Source of the DNA: CAUPWF01 sp044425815
Lineage (GTDB): Bacteria; Bacillota; Clostridia; Lachnospirales; Lachnospiraceae
NCBI GenBank assembly: GCA_044425815.1
Contig: JAWXVA010000002.1
Location: 1-64,000 of the forward strand
Length of the DNA: 64,000 bases
Reading direction: 5' to 3'
The translations under genes were made by a program, and so were the position numbers. Positions within the stretch are counted from its first letter, which is position 1, and every line of letters begins with the position of its first letter. A model generated the notes under the pieces. It was not told the origin of the DNA. It ran no database searches and worked only from the letters and a program-made list of their open reading frames with translations. This document shows, in pieces, positions 36,169 through 45,099 of this stretch.

Positions 36169-36245
36169 GCTTTATCCCCTTTAGACTCAAATTTTACGCT
36201 TAATCATAATTTTACTACATTTACATATATTTTACCACTATATCC

Positions 36246-36274
36246 TTGCAAATATAAGATTACTCTGCTAGAGT
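36246..36274 (+). promoter_or_regulatory. Candidate promoter of the DUF1292 gene
   Basis: TTGCAA (36246-36251), a 17-bp spacer and TAGAGT (36269-36274) lie 29 bp ahead of the ATG. The rest of the 134-bp gap from the GH13 gene is AT-rich and shows nothing else clear. Confidence 0.5.
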
Positions 36275-36302
36275 GTTCTTATAAACGAAAAGGAGAATTA
36301 TT

Positions 36303-36644
36303 ATGGCTGAACATACACATGATGCTGATTGCGATTGCGGAATTGGCGAAGAAGAATTAACAGTTACACTTACATTAGATAATGACGAGGAAGTAAATTG
36401 TGCAGTGATTTGTATCTACTCTGTAGGTGAACAAGAATATGTAGCATTATTACCACTAGATGAAAACGGTGAAGAAAACGAAGAAGGGCATGTTTTTCTT
36501 TACAAATATGCAGAAGAAGATGGACAACCTGTCATCGATAATATTGAGTCTGATGATGAGTATGAAGCTGCAGCTGATGCATTCGATGAGTGGTTAGATG
36601 AGCAAGAATTCGAAGAAATGCAAGAACAATTAAACGAAGATTAA
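36303..36644 (+). CDS. DUF1292 family acidic protein
   Basis: The 113-residue, strongly acidic protein matches the DUF1292 family of Firmicutes. Typical are the TVTLTLDNDEEVNCAVICIY strand segment, QEYVALLPLDE near residue 47 and VFLYKYAE near 68, followed by an acidic helical tail. The N-terminus has a HTHDADCDCG cluster that could bind metal. Function is unknown. AAGGAG lies 8 nt before the ATG. Its last 15 bp overlap the convergent helicase gene. Confidence 0.88.
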   Translation: MAEHTHDADCDCGIGEEELTVTLTLDNDEEVNCAVICIYSVGEQEYVALLPLDENGEENEEGHVFLYKYAEEDGQPVIDNIESDDEYEAAADAFDEWLDEQEFEEMQEQLNED

Positions 36645-38474
36645 TTCATGTACAAAGCGGGAAGGATTTAGATCCTTTCCGTATTTTTGTTTTGGATATA
36701 CTATGGTTAATTTTTTTCTTGCACGTGTCATTGCAACATAAAACATTCTTCGCTCTTCTTCTATCTCATCAATTAGTTTTGCCTTTTTATTTGGAATCAC
36801 ATCTTCATTACATTCAATCAAAAAAACATAATCATATTCAAGACCTTTCGAAGCATGCATTGTGTGTAAATCAATTGCATTATCTACGACAACATTCTTA
36901 CGTCTCTGCATGGTCAACTGCTCTGTATATTCATCAATAAACGCAAACCATTCTTCTATAGTTTTATATCCTTTTGATACATGTTGTATTTCGTCAATGA
37001 TTTCAAGTAGTTCTTGGACATTTATTTTTCGATATGTCGCATATTCTTTTAGAAATTCATCATATCCTACTTTTTTTCGAATGTATTGAATCGCGGCATA
37101 CGGTGTCATATTTTTCATGATGCGAAGATCGAGCTCGAATGTGTCTATTCTATCTTGCATCCACTCTTTATCACAATAATACCCACGTAATACTTCGAAA
37201 TTTATTTGAGGACGATCAATTACATCTCTTGATATATAGCGATTTGGTCGATTCATTATTTCAAGGAAAAAATTCCGATTCCGATTCCCAAGTATCATTT
37301 TCATATATGCAATCATATTCTTTCCAATGAAATGCTCATATATATTGGGTAAGAATTCTTTCATTTGAAATGGTACTCCGTACTCCACCATTTTCGAGGC
37401 TAATACTCGAACATCTTGATTGGTTCGGAATAATACTGCTATTTCTTTGTTTGAAACATTTTGGTTTTGTAATATTTGTATTTGCTTGAGAATATATTCT
37501 GCTTCTTCTGTTGGATCACGTACTTCTTGAACATGGACTGTTTCGCCGACTTCATTTGGTGTTGTAATCTTTTTTTCGTATCGTTTTGTATTATTACGTA
37601 TTACTTTTAATGAAGATTCTACTATTGTCTTTGTTGAACGATAATTTGTTTCTAGCGTAATCTTTTTTGCTTTGGCGTAAGTATTCGTAAAAGATAACAT
37701 AATTTCTGGTTTTGCTCCTCGAAAGCGATAAATCGATTGATCATCATCGCCTACTACAAACAAATTGTCTTCAGGACTTGCTAAGAGCTTTATAGTCTCA
37801 AATTGCAATTGATTGATATCTTGGAACTCATCAATGAGAATATATCGAAATTTCTTTTGCCATTTTTCTAAAATGCCTTGATTACTGATTAACAACTTAT
37901 GACATTGTAGTATCATATCGTCAAAATCGATTTTTCGCATTTTCTTTCTAGACTCTTCATACATTCGGAAAATTTCACGGAACACTTCCTCTGGACATTC
38001 TTTTGATTCATAGGTTTCTATTTCAAGACCGCTGTTTTTAACCGTTGAAATTTCTTTTCCTATATTTGATAGAAAATCCTTTTCATCATCCATATTGACT
38101 ACTAGGGACTCATCTAAATCTGTGCTTGATAAAATTTCTCTTACGAGTTTTGCCTTCTCTTCTTCAGATAGTATATTTTGTGTCCCTATATTATATGCCC
38201 ATTTCAATATGCCATAAAATATACCATGAAAGGTTCCAAATGTTACTGGGAGCGAGTTCCCTGCATTTCGCTGAAAACGCTCTTTCATTTCTTTTGCTGC
38301 ATACTTCGTAAAAGTAATGACCAGAATTTCTTCTGGTCTTACTTTCAACTCTTGTATCAAGTATTCAATTCTCTTTGTTATGACATGGGTCTTACCTGAA
38401 CCTGGTCCTGCTAAAACTAACATAGGACCTTCGTTGTGAGAAATTGCTATAGATTGTGCTTTATTATATGCCAC
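36630..38474 (-). CDS. UvrD/PcrA-like superfamily 1 DNA helicase
   Basis: The 614-residue protein has the SF1A helicase motifs in order: QSIAISHNEGPMLVLAGPGSGKT (Q motif and Walker A, residues 6-30), LVITFTKYAAKEM (Ia), ILIDEFQDIN (II), VVGDDDQSIYRFRGAKP (III), LETNYRST (IV), TMHASKGLEYDYVFL (V) and YVAMTRARKKL (VI). It is shorter than PcrA and lacks its C-terminal region, like YjcD-type paralogues. GTG at 38474 is chosen because AAGGAG lies 7 nt upstream; the earlier in-frame GTG overlaps the gltX stop. Confidence 0.92.
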   Translation of the reverse strand: MAYNKAQSIAISHNEGPMLVLAGPGSGKTHVITKRIEYLIQELKVRPEEILVITFTKYAAKEMKERFQRNAGNSLPVTFGTFHGIFYGILKWAYNIGTQNILSEEEKAKLVREILSSTDLDESLVVNMDDEKDFLSNIGKEISTVKNSGLEIETYESKECPEEVFREIFRMYEESRKKMRKIDFDDMILQCHKLLISNQGILEKWQKKFRYILIDEFQDINQLQFETIKLLASPEDNLFVVGDDDQSIYRFRGAKPEIMLSFTNTYAKAKKITLETNYRSTKTIVESSLKVIRNNTKRYEKKITTPNEVGETVHVQEVRDPTEEAEYILKQIQILQNQNVSNKEIAVLFRTNQDVRVLASKMVEYGVPFQMKEFLPNIYEHFIGKNMIAYMKMILGNRNRNFFLEIMNRPNRYISRDVIDRPQINFEVLRGYYCDKEWMQDRIDTFELDLRIMKNMTPYAAIQYIRKKVGYDEFLKEYATYRKINVQELLEIIDEIQHVSKGYKTIEEWFAFIDEYTEQLTMQRRKNVVVDNAIDLHTMHASKGLEYDYVFLIECNEDVIPNKKAKLIDEIEEERRMFYVAMTRARKKLTIVYPKQKYGKDLNPSRFVHELIFV

Positions 38475-38490
38475 GCTAACTCTCCTTGAC

Positions 38491-39942
38491 TTATTCACTT
38501 AATAATGCGATTGCATTTTTGATTCTTTGTACAGATTCTTCTTTTCCAAGAATCTCCATTATTTCTGTTGCTCCACCTGGTGTGCTTTGTTTTCCAGATA
38601 CGGCAGTTCTTATTGGCCACATGGCATAGCCATTTTTACAGCCTTTTTCTGCAACGTATGATTGTAACACCCCATATAATGCATCATTAGTATAATCTTC
38701 ATGAGCTTCAAATAATGGTAATAACTCTTTTAGTACTTCTAAAGATGTCGTTTGGTCTGTCTTCATCTTTTTATGACAGTACATCGCTGTGTCATATTCT
38801 GGCACTTCTTGAAAGAAATCCACTTGCTCTTTGATATCTGGATATACTTCTATACGAGTTTTGATTAATTTTGCGATTTTCTCTAAATCATATTCTTTCG
38901 TAATCGCTTCTTCTAAATATGGTTTTGCTGAAGTATAAAATGTATCAAATTCCATATTCTTCATGTATTCACCATTCATCCATTTAAGTTTCACGGTATC
39001 AAATACAGCAGGTGATTTTGACATATGACGATAATCAAAAGCGCTCACTAATTCTTCTAAGGAAAAAATTTCTTGATTATCTGAAGGACTCCATCCTAAT
39101 AAAGATACAAAATTAATAACAGCCTCTGTGATATAACCTTGCTCAATTAAGTCTTCATATGAAGAATGCCCACTTCTCTTGCTTAATTTTTGATGTTCTT
39201 CGTTGGTGATCAATGGGCAATGTACGTATACTGGCACTTCCCAGCCAAAAGCTTCGTAAATCTTATTGTATTTTGGCGCTGATGAAAGATATTCATTTCC
39301 ACGCACTACATGTGTAATGGCTTGTAAATGATCGTCTACAACATTTGCAAAGTTGTATGTTGGAAATCCATCAGACTTAATGAGAATTAAATCATCTAAT
39401 TCTTCATTGGCAACAGTGATTTCTCCATAAATTTCGTCTTGGAATGTCGTTTCACCTTCTGTAGGCATATTAATTCGAATTACGTATGGCTTACTTGCTG
39501 CTAAATTTGCATCGACTTCTTCTTTTGAAAGTGATGCACAATGTTTATCATAACTTACTATTTCCACTCCTGAAACAGATGTTTTAAGTGAATCTAAACG
39601 TTCTTTATCACAAAAACAATAATAAGCTTTTCCAGATTCCACCAATTCTTTTGCATATTTCAAATATAGTCCTTCTGCATTTCGTTCACTCTGAACATAT
39701 GGACCATATCCTTTGTCTTTATCTGGACCTTCATCATGAATTAATCCTGTTTTTTCAAGTGTACGGTATATAATTTCAACGGCACCTTCTACTAATCTTT
39801 CTTGATCTGTATCTTCAATACGTAGGATAAAATCCCCATCTTCATGCTTTGCTAATAAATATGCATATAACGCGGTTCTTAAATTTCCTACATGCATACG
39901 TCCAGTTGGACTTGGTGCAAAACGTGTTCTTACTTTACTCAT
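38491..39942 (-). CDS. gltX: Glutamate-tRNA ligase
   Basis: The 483-residue class I synthetase charges tRNA-Glu and probably also tRNA-Gln in this lineage. The HIGH-type motif appears in RFAPSPTGRMHVGNLRTALY at the start, and the KMSKS-type loop as QKLSKRSGHSSY near residue 250. The C-terminal anticodon-binding helical domain follows (about 320-483). The RBS GAGGAG precedes ATG. The helicase gene begins just past its stop codon. Confidence 0.96.
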   Translation of the reverse strand: MSKVRTRFAPSPTGRMHVGNLRTALYAYLLAKHEDGDFILRIEDTDQERLVEGAVEIIYRTLEKTGLIHDEGPDKDKGYGPYVQSERNAEGLYLKYAKELVESGKAYYCFCDKERLDSLKTSVSGVEIVSYDKHCASLSKEEVDANLAASKPYVIRINMPTEGETTFQDEIYGEITVANEELDDLILIKSDGFPTYNFANVVDDHLQAITHVVRGNEYLSSAPKYNKIYEAFGWEVPVYVHCPLITNEEHQKLSKRSGHSSYEDLIEQGYITEAVINFVSLLGWSPSDNQEIFSLEELVSAFDYRHMSKSPAVFDTVKLKWMNGEYMKNMEFDTFYTSAKPYLEEAITKEYDLEKIAKLIKTRIEVYPDIKEQVDFFQEVPEYDTAMYCHKKMKTDQTTSLEVLKELLPLFEAHEDYTNDALYGVLQSYVAEKGCKNGYAMWPIRTAVSGKQSTPGGATEIMEILGKEESVQRIKNAIALLSE

Positions 39943-39997
39943 AATAATCTCCTCTATTATAATAAATTTATATTCGATTTAAAACCTATCCTATATT

Positions 39998-40444
39998 CTA
40001 TAACAATCGACTCTTTCTGTAAATAAGTTCTCTCATAATTACGCGAAAAATTGTCTCTGCCACAAAAATTCCTAGTGAAATGGTACCTGCGAATTTTAGT
40101 GTCTCTAATAAATAAAACAAGCTCAAATCTGCATCACCAATTATCACGCTATATGCCAAGTTATATACTCCCGCGCCAGGAACCGTAGGTATAATACCCG
40201 CAATTAAAAATACCGTAACAGGTGTTTTCAATATTTTCGCAAATATATTTGAACAAACAGTTACAAGAAAAGCAGAAAAAAAGTAAGCGAATACATCTGT
40301 CATACCTACCGCTAATGAAAGTAAGTAAGCTGCACCGCCGAGTGCACCTGTTATAGCTGTAAACCATATATATTTTTTAGGTGTTTCTAATAAAAAAGCG
40401 AAGAAAAATATTGCGACTCCAGCGCCTAATATTTGTAATAACAT
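39998..40444 (-). CDS. ThrE-type exporter, small subunit (YjjB-like)
   Basis: The 148-residue protein has four hydrophobic helices and matches the C-terminal half of ThrE (ThrE_2 type; YjjB in E. coli). The PTVPGAGVYNLAY segment near residue 90 mirrors the PLVPG motif of the larger partner. Together the two halves form a split carrier; homologues export threonine/serine or dicarboxylates. It starts 9 bp after its partner gene, which supports a two-subunit complex in the cell membrane. Confidence 0.88.
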   Translation of the reverse strand: MLLQILGAGVAIFFFAFLLETPKKYIWFTAITGALGGAAYLLSLAVGMTDVFAYFFSAFLVTVCSNIFAKILKTPVTVFLIAGIIPTVPGAGVYNLAYSVIIGDADLSLFYLLETLKFAGTISLGIFVAETIFRVIMRELIYRKSRLL

Positions 40445-40453
40445 TCTATACTC

Positions 40454-41215
40454 CTATCTTATCCAATTAAAAATCATTAACCCGGTACCGATACCAATTG
40501 CAATTCCAGCCGCTACTAAGAATGCAGTTAACATTCTAGAACTTCCTGAAATATAATCGCCTTCTAAAACATCACGAACCCCATTTGTGAGCGCTACACC
40601 TGGAACCAGCGGCATGATGCTACTTATGATTACAATCTCTGTATTAATATTTTGAACGAATAAGTGTAGTCCCATGGCAGTTAATGCTATTCCTGCTCCA
40701 TTAATAATATTATGAATAAAGCTATTTATACGAAAACGTTTACCAAAAGCTAGAAAAACCGCAAGAATTACACCAGTAAATCCAGTTGCAACTATATCAA
40801 GGAATTTACCACCAAAAAACATGGAAAACCCAATGACAACACCAATAATAGAAATACTATATAACCAAGTGTTATATCGTTTTCTTTTAAATGTTTTTAA
40901 TTTTGTGTATGCATCTTCTAAAGTAATCTCTTGATTGCAAAACTTACGTGAAATATCATTCACCACAATAATATTATTGATATTTAATCCTATTTCCGAT
41001 ACTGATTTAACGTATGTAATCGTTTCTATAGATTCATCATCTAAAGTTACCATAATCCCTGTTAAGACAGCTAAGGTTTCTATCGTCTCTAACCCTGACG
41101 TATTTAGAATACGTCGCATCGTATCATCCACACGACACGTTTCAGCACCGCTACTTAGTAGCAGTTCTCCAGCTAATATAGCCATTTTTACTAATAATTT
41201 ATAATTTTTTTCCAA
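40454..41215 (-). CDS. ThrE-type exporter, large subunit (YjjP-like)
   Basis: The 253-residue protein has a soluble N-terminal part (about 1-115) with LLLSSGAETCRVDDTMRRIL near residue 17, the conserved ThrE N-terminal motif, and five hydrophobic helices after it, including IIMPLVPGVALTNGVRDVLEGD near 205. It pairs with the YjjB-like gene 9 bp downstream. The substrate may be threonine, serine or succinate; sequence does not decide. Translation appears to begin at TTG (residues EKNYKLL follow) with an AGAGAGG site. Confidence 0.9.
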   Translation of the reverse strand: MEKNYKLLVKMAILAGELLLSSGAETCRVDDTMRRILNTSGLETIETLAVLTGIMVTLDDESIETITYVKSVSEIGLNINNIIVVNDISRKFCNQEITLEDAYTKLKTFKRKRYNTWLYSISIIGVVIGFSMFFGGKFLDIVATGFTGVILAVFLAFGKRFRINSFIHNIINGAGIALTAMGLHLFVQNINTEIVIISSIMPLVPGVALTNGVRDVLEGDYISGSSRMLTAFLVAAGIAIGIGTGLMIFNWIR

Positions 41216-41238
41216 GCTAACCTCTCTTACACTAAATC

Positions 41239-41269
41239 AAAAAGAAATGGTATCTTGCGATACCATTTC
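41239..41269 (-). terminator. Terminator after purB
   Basis: An 11-bp perfect stem (GAAATGGTATC, loop TTGC, GATACCATTTC; 41244-41254 with 41259-41269) starts 4 bp past the purB stop and is followed on the minus strand by five U residues (41239-41243). It separates purB from the exporter genes, which then have very little room for a promoter of their own. Confidence 0.88.
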
Positions 41270-41272
41270 ACA

Positions 41273-42703
41273 TTATACATTAATTTCTGCTTTAATTCCA
41301 AGTATTTCACGGTTTTTTAATAAAATAGGATTCACTACATTGTTTAGGAAATTCTCAACTTGTACTTTTGAACGTCCTACGTATTTCGCTGGATCCATAA
41401 TATTTTGCAATTCTTCTAGTGTCATATTAAATGCTTCATCAGCTGCAATTAATTCAAGTAAATTATTATCTAACCCAAATTCTTTTACATTTCTTCCCGC
41501 TTCCATAGACAACTCACGAATTCTTTCATGTAATTCTTGTCTATCGCCACCTGCTTTGACAGCATCCATCATAATATTTTCAGTAGCCATAAATGGTAAT
41601 TCAGACATTAATCTTTTTTCTATAACTTTTGGATATACTACTAATCCATCTACAACATTTAAGCATAAATCAAGTACTCCATCGATTGCCAAAAATCCTT
41701 CTGGTACACTTAAACGTTTGTTCGCAGAATCATCTAAAGTTCTTTCGAACCATTGAGTTGCAGAAGTGATTTGTGGATTCAATGTATCTACCATAACATA
41801 TCTTGATAGAGATGCTATACGTTCACTTCTCATTGGGTTTCTTTTGTATGCCATAGCAGAGGATCCAATTTGCGATTTTTCAAATGGTTCTTCTACTTCT
41901 TTTAAATGTTGTAACAAACGAATGTCATTCGAAAATTTATGTGCACTAGCCGCAATTCCAGCAAGTATATTTACAACTCTTGTATCTACCTTACGTGAGT
42001 ATGTTTGGCCTGATACCGGATAACAGTCATCAAACCCCATTTTTTTAGCAATCATAGGATCAATTTTATCTATAGTTGCATGATCACCATTAAAAAGTTC
42101 TAGAAAACTAGCCTGCGTTCCAGTAGTTCCTTTTGAGCCCAACAGTTTAAGGCTACCCATTACATATTCTAAGTCCTCAAGATCCAATAAAAACTCTTGC
42201 ATCCAAAGCGTTGCCCGTTTCCCAACTGTAGTTGGTTGTGCAGGTTGAAAGTGTGTAAATCCTAATGTTGGTTGTTCTTTGTATTTATCAGCAAACTTTG
42301 CTAATTCATCAATTACATTCACTAACTTTTTATGAACTAACTGAAGTGCTTCTCGCATTACGATCATATCTGTATTGTCACCAACATAACAAGAGGTTGC
42401 CCCTAAGTGAATAATTCCTTTGGCTGCTGGGCATTGTTCCCCATATGCATAAACATGTGCCATAACATCATGTCTTACAACTTTTTCTCTTGCAATTGCG
42501 ACTTCATAATTAATATTATCAACATTTGCCTTTAACTCCGCAACTTGCTCTTCTGTAATATTGAGTCCTAATTCTTTTTCTGTTTCCGCTAAAGCAACCC
42601 ATAATTTTCTCCATGTTCTAAATTTCATATCTGGCGAAAAAATATATTGCATTTCTTTACTTGCATATCTTTCTGATAAAGGACTTTGATATTTATCGTA
42701 CAT
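41273..42703 (-). CDS. purB: Adenylosuccinate lyase
   Basis: The 476-residue enzyme acts twice in purine synthesis, splitting SAICAR and adenylosuccinate. Seen are SPLSERYAS near the start, GATSCYVGDNTD near residue 100, TLGFTHFQPAQPTTVGKRA near 155 with the catalytic histidine, and the superfamily signature GSSAMAYKRNPMRSE near 285. It follows purC by 48 bp and ends in a terminator, giving a purC-purB unit. Confidence 0.97.
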   Translation of the reverse strand: MYDKYQSPLSERYASKEMQYIFSPDMKFRTWRKLWVALAETEKELGLNITEEQVAELKANVDNINYEVAIAREKVVRHDVMAHVYAYGEQCPAAKGIIHLGATSCYVGDNTDMIVMREALQLVHKKLVNVIDELAKFADKYKEQPTLGFTHFQPAQPTTVGKRATLWMQEFLLDLEDLEYVMGSLKLLGSKGTTGTQASFLELFNGDHATIDKIDPMIAKKMGFDDCYPVSGQTYSRKVDTRVVNILAGIAASAHKFSNDIRLLQHLKEVEEPFEKSQIGSSAMAYKRNPMRSERIASLSRYVMVDTLNPQITSATQWFERTLDDSANKRLSVPEGFLAIDGVLDLCLNVVDGLVVYPKVIEKRLMSELPFMATENIMMDAVKAGGDRQELHERIRELSMEAGRNVKEFGLDNNLLELIAADEAFNMTLEELQNIMDPAKYVGRSKVQVENFLNNVVNPILLKNREILGIKAEINV

Positions 42704-42751
42704 TCTAATTCTCCTATTACTTCACATTTTTCTAAAATATAATTTCTAAAA

Positions 42752-43462
42752 TTATTTAATTCCTAATCTGCTAAATACTTCTTTGTATGCATCTTCTACA
42801 TTTCCCATATCGCGACGGAAACGATCTTTATCTAATTTTTCATTTGTATGAACATCCCATAGTCTGCATGTATCAGGTGAGATTTCATCTGCTAAAATAA
42901 TAGTTCCTTCTGCATCTTTACCAAATTCGATTTTAAAGTCGATTAGTTTCATGTCCATTTCCAAGAAATATGCTTTCATTACTTCATTTACTTTTCTAGT
43001 ATAACCTTTAATAACATCTATTTCTTCTTGCGTTGCAAATCCCAATGCTAATGCATAATCATCATTAATAAATGGATCACCTAACGCATCTTCTTTATAA
43101 CTAAATTCTAAAATAGGACAAAGAAGTGCTGTTCCTTCTTCTACACCCATTCTTTTAGAAAAGCTTCCAGCTGCAACATTTCTCACGATTACTTCTAGTG
43201 GAACGATAGAAACTTTCTTAACAATCGTCTCTCTATCACTGATTTCTTCAACAAAGTGTGTAGGTACTCCAGCTTTTTCTAATAATTGGAATACATGGTT
43301 TGTCATACGGTTATTAACGACACCTTTTCCTACGATCGTTCCTTTTTTCTCTCCGTTGAATGCTGTTGCATCGTCTTTATAATCCACAATTACTAAGTTA
43401 GGGTCTTCTGTTTTGAAAACTTTCTTTGCTTTACCTTCGTATAATTGTTCTAATTTCTCCAT
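42752..43462 (-). CDS. purC: SAICAR synthase
   Basis: The 236-residue enzyme joins CAIR and aspartate using ATP. It begins EKLEQLYEGKAKKVFKTE, typical of PurC, with IPLEVIVRNVAAGSF-type residues near 80 (here VPLEVIVRNVAAGSFSKR), IDFKIEFG near 175 and ADEISPDTCRLWD near 190. Length is normal. It has its own promoter with a 50-nt leader, too short for a purine riboswitch. Confidence 0.97.
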   Translation of the reverse strand: MEKLEQLYEGKAKKVFKTEDPNLVIVDYKDDATAFNGEKKGTIVGKGVVNNRMTNHVFQLLEKAGVPTHFVEEISDRETIVKKVSIVPLEVIVRNVAAGSFSKRMGVEEGTALLCPILEFSYKEDALGDPFINDDYALALGFATQEEIDVIKGYTRKVNEVMKAYFLEMDMKLIDFKIEFGKDAEGTIILADEISPDTCRLWDVHTNEKLDKDRFRRDMGNVEDAYKEVFSRLGIK

Positions 43463-43515
43463 TTGTGTACACCAATCCTTTTCTAATTTTAAAATAAACT
43501 TCTGTTTACATTGAA

Positions 43516-43544
43516 AGTATAATACAAGAGAAGTACAATTGCAA
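43516..43544 (-). promoter_or_regulatory. Promoter of purC-purB
   Basis: On the minus strand TTGCAA (43539-43544), a 17-bp spacer and TATACT (43516-43521) lie 53 bp upstream of the purC ATG. No PurR box or riboswitch could be recognised. Confidence 0.65.
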
Positions 43545-43567
43545 TATTTCTAGATGCGGATATTATT

Positions 43568-43628
43568 AAATGCTCATTATTAATATTACACGCTTTGATA
43601 AGTTGCGCTAATATAATAATGAGCATTT
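43568..43628 (-). terminator. Long hairpin after the amino-acid ABC operon
   Basis: Arms AAATGCTCATTATT (43568-43581) and AATAATGAGCATTT (43615-43628) match perfectly, and ATATTA/TAATAT continues the stem after a one-base bulge. It lies 10 bp past the ABC ATPase stop codon. The U-tract is weak, so it may act as a terminator or as an mRNA 3'-end stabiliser. Confidence 0.6.
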
Positions 43629-43637
43629 ATAAGTTTG

Positions 43638-44315
43638 TTAGAATTTCCCTAAGAATTCTTTTAATCTTTCATTCGATGATTCGAAGAATTCATCAGATGG
43701 ACCTTCCTCAGCTATAATACCTTGATCCATAAATATAATATAATCTGCTACATTTTTAGCAAAATTCATTTCGTGAGTTACAATTACCATCGTCATTTTT
43801 TCTGCAGCCAAATCGCGTATAACCTTTAAAATTTCTCCTGTAAGTTCTGGATCCAAAGCAGAGGTAGGTTCATCAAAAAATAATATATCTGGATTCATAG
43901 CTAAAGCTCTCGCAATAGAAACACGTTGCTGTTGACCACCAGATAATTGATATGGATAAGCATTTTCTTTATCCTCTAATCCCATTTTCTTAAGTAAATT
44001 TCTTGCATGTTCAAACACTTCTTCTTTATTACGTTTTTGAACTTTAATTGGTGCATCCGTAATATTTTTCATTACAGAATAATGTGGAAAGAGATTGAAG
44101 TTTTGAAATACCAATCCAAATGTTCCATTGTAATTGATTTCGCCCTCATCTTTTGTTTCTAACTTTGTTGCACATCGTAACAATGTGGATTTTCCAGATC
44201 CTGAAGGTCCAATAATTCCGAGTACTTGTCCTTGTTCTACGGTCAAAGAGATACCTTTTAGCACTTCTAAATCACCAAATCTTTTTTTGATATTTTTTAT
44301 TTCTAATAAGCTCAT
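43638..44315 (-). CDS. Polar amino-acid ABC transporter ATPase
   Basis: The 225-residue protein is the ATPase of a GlnQ/ArtP-type importer. It shows Walker A GPSGSGKSTLLR near residue 37, LSGGQQQRVSIARALA near 122 and Walker B ILFFDEPTSALDPE near 145. It is about 15-17 residues shorter than usual, because the stretch between the Walker A strand and the Q-loop (GTFGLVFQNFNLFPH) is condensed. It is the last gene of an SBP-permease-ATPase unit, 12 bp after the permease. Confidence 0.93.
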   Translation of the reverse strand: MSLLEIKNIKKRFGDLEVLKGISLTVEQGQVLGIIGPSGSGKSTLLRCATKLETKDEGEINYNGTFGLVFQNFNLFPHYSVMKNITDAPIKVQKRNKEEVFEHARNLLKKMGLEDKENAYPYQLSGGQQQRVSIARALAMNPDILFFDEPTSALDPELTGEILKVIRDLAAEKMTMVIVTHEMNFAKNVADYIIFMDQGIIAEEGPSDEFFESSNERLKEFLGKF

Positions 44316-44327
44316 GATATCTCCTTT

Positions 44328-44978
44328 CTATTTGTAGTAACTCATCTTTTTTTCAACCATTTCCATAACAATAGCTACTATGAGATTGAATAAATAATAA
44401 AATATAGCTGCTATAACAAATGGTAGCATCGTTGTCTGTGAACTAGCAATTTGTTTTGCTATTGAAAACATTTCTAGTACGGATAGCACCATAGCCAAGG
44501 AAGTATCTTTAATCAATGTCATAACTTCATTGGTCACGGATGGTAATATTCTCTTTATTACCTGAGGTAAAATAATGCGAAAGAATGTCTGTACTTTATT
44601 GTATCCTAATAATTTTGCGGCTTCATATTGACCGACGGGCATCGATTCTATTCCACCTCTATAAATTTCGCCAAAGTAAGCTGCATAATTGATAGCAAAA
44701 CCTAGTAATACTGCAATCATACGATAAGAATCTGTGATTTTCACACCAAATATGAAGTAAGGACCGTAATACACTACCATTAATTGTAGCATCAGTGGTG
44801 TTCCTCGCATAATTGATATATATACACTGGTAATCGTCTTTATAAATGGATTCTTCGACATTCGTCCAAAACAAACTATAAATCCAAGTGTTAACGATGA
44901 TACGAGTGTACAACTAAATATCAATATTGATATTAACATACCCGAAGATAATTTACTTAACATTAATGAAAACTCCAT
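44328..44978 (-). CDS. Polar amino-acid ABC transporter permease
   Basis: The 216-residue membrane protein has five hydrophobic helices and the HisM/GlnP-type region SIMRGTPLMLQLMVVYYG near residue 52. The EAA loop reads EAAKLLGYNKVQTFFRIILPQ near 137 and contacts the ATPase. A homodimer of this protein probably forms the channel. It lies between the binding-protein and ATPase genes. Confidence 0.93.
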   Translation of the reverse strand: MEFSLMLSKLSSGMLISILIFSCTLVSSLTLGFIVCFGRMSKNPFIKTITSVYISIMRGTPLMLQLMVVYYGPYFIFGVKITDSYRMIAVLLGFAINYAAYFGEIYRGGIESMPVGQYEAAKLLGYNKVQTFFRIILPQVIKRILPSVTNEVMTLIKDTSLAMVLSVLEMFSIAKQIASSQTTMLPFVIAAIFYYLFNLIVAIVMEMVEKKMSYYK

Positions 44979-45034
44979 GATTACGTCCCTCTTCTATTTA
45001 TTACTTCCTGTTGTATTTGTTGTTTCAGTGAAAT

Positions 45035-45058
45035 AGAGCGATATTTTCATATCGCTCT
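45035..45058 (-). terminator. Intra-operon hairpin between binding protein and permease genes
   Basis: A 10-bp perfect stem (AGAGCGATAT, loop TTTC, ATATCGCTCT) sits in the 121-bp gap. No strong U-tract follows on the minus strand. It probably acts as a partial terminator or mRNA stabiliser that keeps binding-protein levels above those of the membrane components. Nothing else is clear in this gap. Confidence 0.55.
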
Positions 45059-45099
45059 GAACTGTTCTTTATTAATTTTGCTTCGTATTATTATTTGTA

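Noticed and set aside
41247..41756. A 169-codon plus-strand open frame opposite purB
   Set aside because: It is antisense to a full-length, motif-complete purB, has low-complexity Ser/Ile-rich sequence, no ribosome site and no family features.
43463..43637. Possible purine riboswitch upstream of purC
   Set aside because: The predicted start of transcription leaves about 50 nt of leader, and the large hairpin lies upstream of the promoter, next to the ABC operon end.
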